Made by a program: the position numbers and the translations under genes | Shown here: positions 62,824-64,000 of the stretch, one piece after another | Layout of the letters: each line of letters starts with the position of its first letter | Position numbering within the stretch: the stretch's first letter is position 1 | The notes under the pieces: generated by a model | What the model saw: only the letters and a program-made list of their open reading frames with translations | What the model was told of the DNA's origin: nothing | Database searches by the model: none | Source: Picosynechococcus sp. PCC 7003 | GTDB taxonomy: Bacteria > Cyanobacteriota > Cyanobacteriia > Cyanobacteriales > MRBY01 | Assembly: GCF_001693255.1 (NCBI RefSeq) | Contig: NZ_CP016474.1 | Location: 1,568,661 to 1,632,660, forward strand | Length of the DNA stretch: 64,000 nt | Reading direction: 5' to 3'

Positions 62824-64000
62824 CTAGTGGAGGAAATGGCGGGAACCGGTGAACATCATGATTAGGCCCAATTCATTGGCGGCCTTGATCGAATCTTCAT
62901 CGCGGATGGAACCACCCGGCTGGACGATCGCCTTGATCCCGGCCGCTGCCGCACTACGCACAGAATCATCAAAGGGGAAGAAGGCATCGCTCGCCAGATA
63001 AGCCCCTTGAGCTTTTTCGCCCGCCTGTTCAAAGGCAATTTTTGCGGCGCCGACCCGGTTCATCTGACCAGCACCCACACCGACGGTGGCCCGATCCTTG
63101 GAAACAAGAATCGCATTGGATTTCACGTGCTTACAGAGCTTCCAAGCGAAGAACAATTCCGCTAGATCGGCCTCGCTGGGTTGCTTCTCGGTGACGCACT
63201 GCCAATTTGCAGGATCTTCAATTTGAACATCAGCATCCTGGGCCAAAAAGCCACCGGCGATCGCCTTTAGGGTTTGGGTGGGGCCAGTGAGCAGATCAGG
63301 AAGGGTCAAGACCCGCAAATTCTTCTTCTTCGCAATGATTTCCCGCGCTTCTGGGGTACAGTCAGGGGCAACCACACATTCTAAAAAGACTTTCCCCATT
63401 GCCTCAGCCGTCGGGCCATCGAGGGGTTTATTTAGGGCGACAATGCCCCCAAAGGCAGACACAGAATCAGCGGCAAAGGCTTTTTCGTAGGCTTCTTGTA
63501 ACGTTGAACCCAGGGCGACACCACAGGGATTGGTGTGCTTGAGAATGGCTACAGCAGGATCCCCATCGGGAAATTCCGCAATGATCCGTCGCGCCGCTTC
63601 GAGATCTACGAGGTTGTTGTAGCTGAGTTCTTTCCCCTGGAGTTTTTCGGCGGCAGCCCAACCACTGGCCTGGGTGCCGGTCTTGTACCAAGTGGCTTTT
63701 TGGTGGGGGTTTTCGCCGTAACGGAGGGTTTGCACTGCTTCGCCACTGATCCCTAGCCGTTGGGGTAAGTCGGCATCTGCATTGACGGTGCTGGCAAAAT
63801 AGCTGGAAATTGCCTGGTCATAGGCATAGGTGAGAGCAAAAGTTTCCCCGGCCATGCGCTGCCGGAATTCAAGGGTTGCGGTGCCGCTGTTATTGCGCAG
63901 TTCCGTTAAATATTCGTCGTAATAGCGGGGGTTGGAAATCACCGTGAGGCTACCAAAGTTTTTCGCCGCTGCCCGGAGCATCGCGGGGCCACCAATATCA
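62824..64000 (-). CDS. purH: Bifunctional AICAR transformylase/IMP cyclohydrolase PurH (5' end beyond window)
   Basis: Catalyses the last two steps of IMP synthesis. The window holds about 392 C-terminal codons; the frame is open to base 64000 (DIGGPAMLRAAAKNF at the visible start) and the true start lies outside. Visible blocks: LRYGENPHQKATWY, KELSYNNLVDLEAA, the transformylase KHTNPCGVA, DSVSAFGGIVALNK, TVGVGAGQMNRVGAAKIA, SDAFFPFDDSV and the end FTGSRHFLH. No frameshift is seen in the part present. Confidence 0.95.
   Translation of the reverse strand, partial: DIGGPAMLRAAAKNFGSLTVISNPRYYDEYLTELRNNSGTATLEFRQRMAGETFALTYAYDQAISSYFASTVNADADLPQRLGISGEAVQTLRYGENPHQKATWYKTGTQASGWAAAEKLQGKELSYNNLVDLEAARRIIAEFPDGDPAVAILKHTNPCGVALGSTLQEAYEKAFAADSVSAFGGIVALNKPLDGPTAEAMGKVFLECVVAPDCTPEAREIIAKKKNLRVLTLPDLLTGPTQTLKAIAGGFLAQDADVQIEDPANWQCVTEKQPSEADLAELFFAWKLCKHVKSNAILVSKDRATVGVGAGQMNRVGAAKIAFEQAGEKAQGAYLASDAFFPFDDSVRSAAAAGIKAIVQPGGSIRDEDSIKAANELGLIMMFTGSRHFLH

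Overview
The window reads as cyanobacterial chromosome. GCGATCGC (HIP1-type) palindromes recur throughout, base composition is about 50% GC, and typical cyanobacterial genes are present (high light-inducible protein, DUF3727 protein, arsenosugar genes, an inteinless dnaX). The content resembles unicellular marine strains of the Synechococcus sp. PCC 7002 (Picosynechococcus) kind, but that is an impression that no search has tested. I see no rRNA, tRNA, CRISPR array or transposase gene.

Layout. 1-2.4 kb: arsenosugar genes arsM-arsS (minus). 2.5-3.7 kb: ribD. 3.7-6.1 kb: an AT-rich accessory island with a Sll1717-type P-loop ATPase and a MntA/HepT toxin-antitoxin pair. 6.1-9.0 kb: uvrA. 9.1-13 kb: envelope and secreted proteins, namely a fasciclin protein, a secreted protein with 42-residue glycine/asparagine/glutamine repeats, a CapA-like protein and a small secreted protein, followed to 14.0 kb by an aldo/keto reductase. 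14.1-16.6 kb: an unusual fusion of a cyclic-nucleotide-binding-like domain, a degenerate sigma54-type AAA domain and a NapH/NosR-like Fe-S membrane module. 16.8-17.5 kb: an HLIP gene and two small genes. 18.5-20.7 kb: two secreted proteins. 20.7-25.2 kb: a MacAB/DevBCA-type exporter (minus). 25.7-28.2 kb: two paralogous secreted proteins. 28.7-34.2 kb: a YbhGFSR-type ABC-2 exporter (plus). 34.2-46 kb: housekeeping genes (mnmD, mltG, DUF3727, galE, metK, a YihY protein, larC, a Sua5/YciO protein) with two unknown proteins and intergenic repeats. 46-50.5 kb: phoU, an XPB-like helicase, an RNase HI fusion and a TPR protein. 50.6-54 kb: dnaX and gcvT. 54-54.8 kb: a second mntA-hepT pair, flanked by a direct repeat of the 3' end of terD. 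54.8-64 kb: terD, prfC, a PD-(D/E)XK protein, a DUF4087 lipoprotein, a DUF1232 protein, leuS, pyrR and the 3' part of purH, cut by the window end.

How genes work together. ArsM and ArsS fit consecutive steps from methylated arsenic towards an arsenosugar precursor. Two exporters of different types face each other around a pair of secreted paralogues and may share an envelope theme, but that link is positional only. The translationally overlapping RNase H and XPB-like helicase suggest a shared nucleic-acid processing role. Two MntA/HepT modules from different lineages sit at two separate integration points.

Most striking observations: (1) a direct repeat of the terD 3' coding end bracketing the second toxin-antitoxin module, as in an attachment site; (2) a sigma54-type AAA domain with both Walker motifs and the GAFTGA loop lost, fused to an Fe-S membrane protein; (3) a near-consensus HLR1 (RpaB) element in front of the HLIP gene; (4) a 19-bp tandem duplication that ends the DUF1232 reading frame early; (5) a 38-bp tandem-repeat cluster and a MITE-like element.
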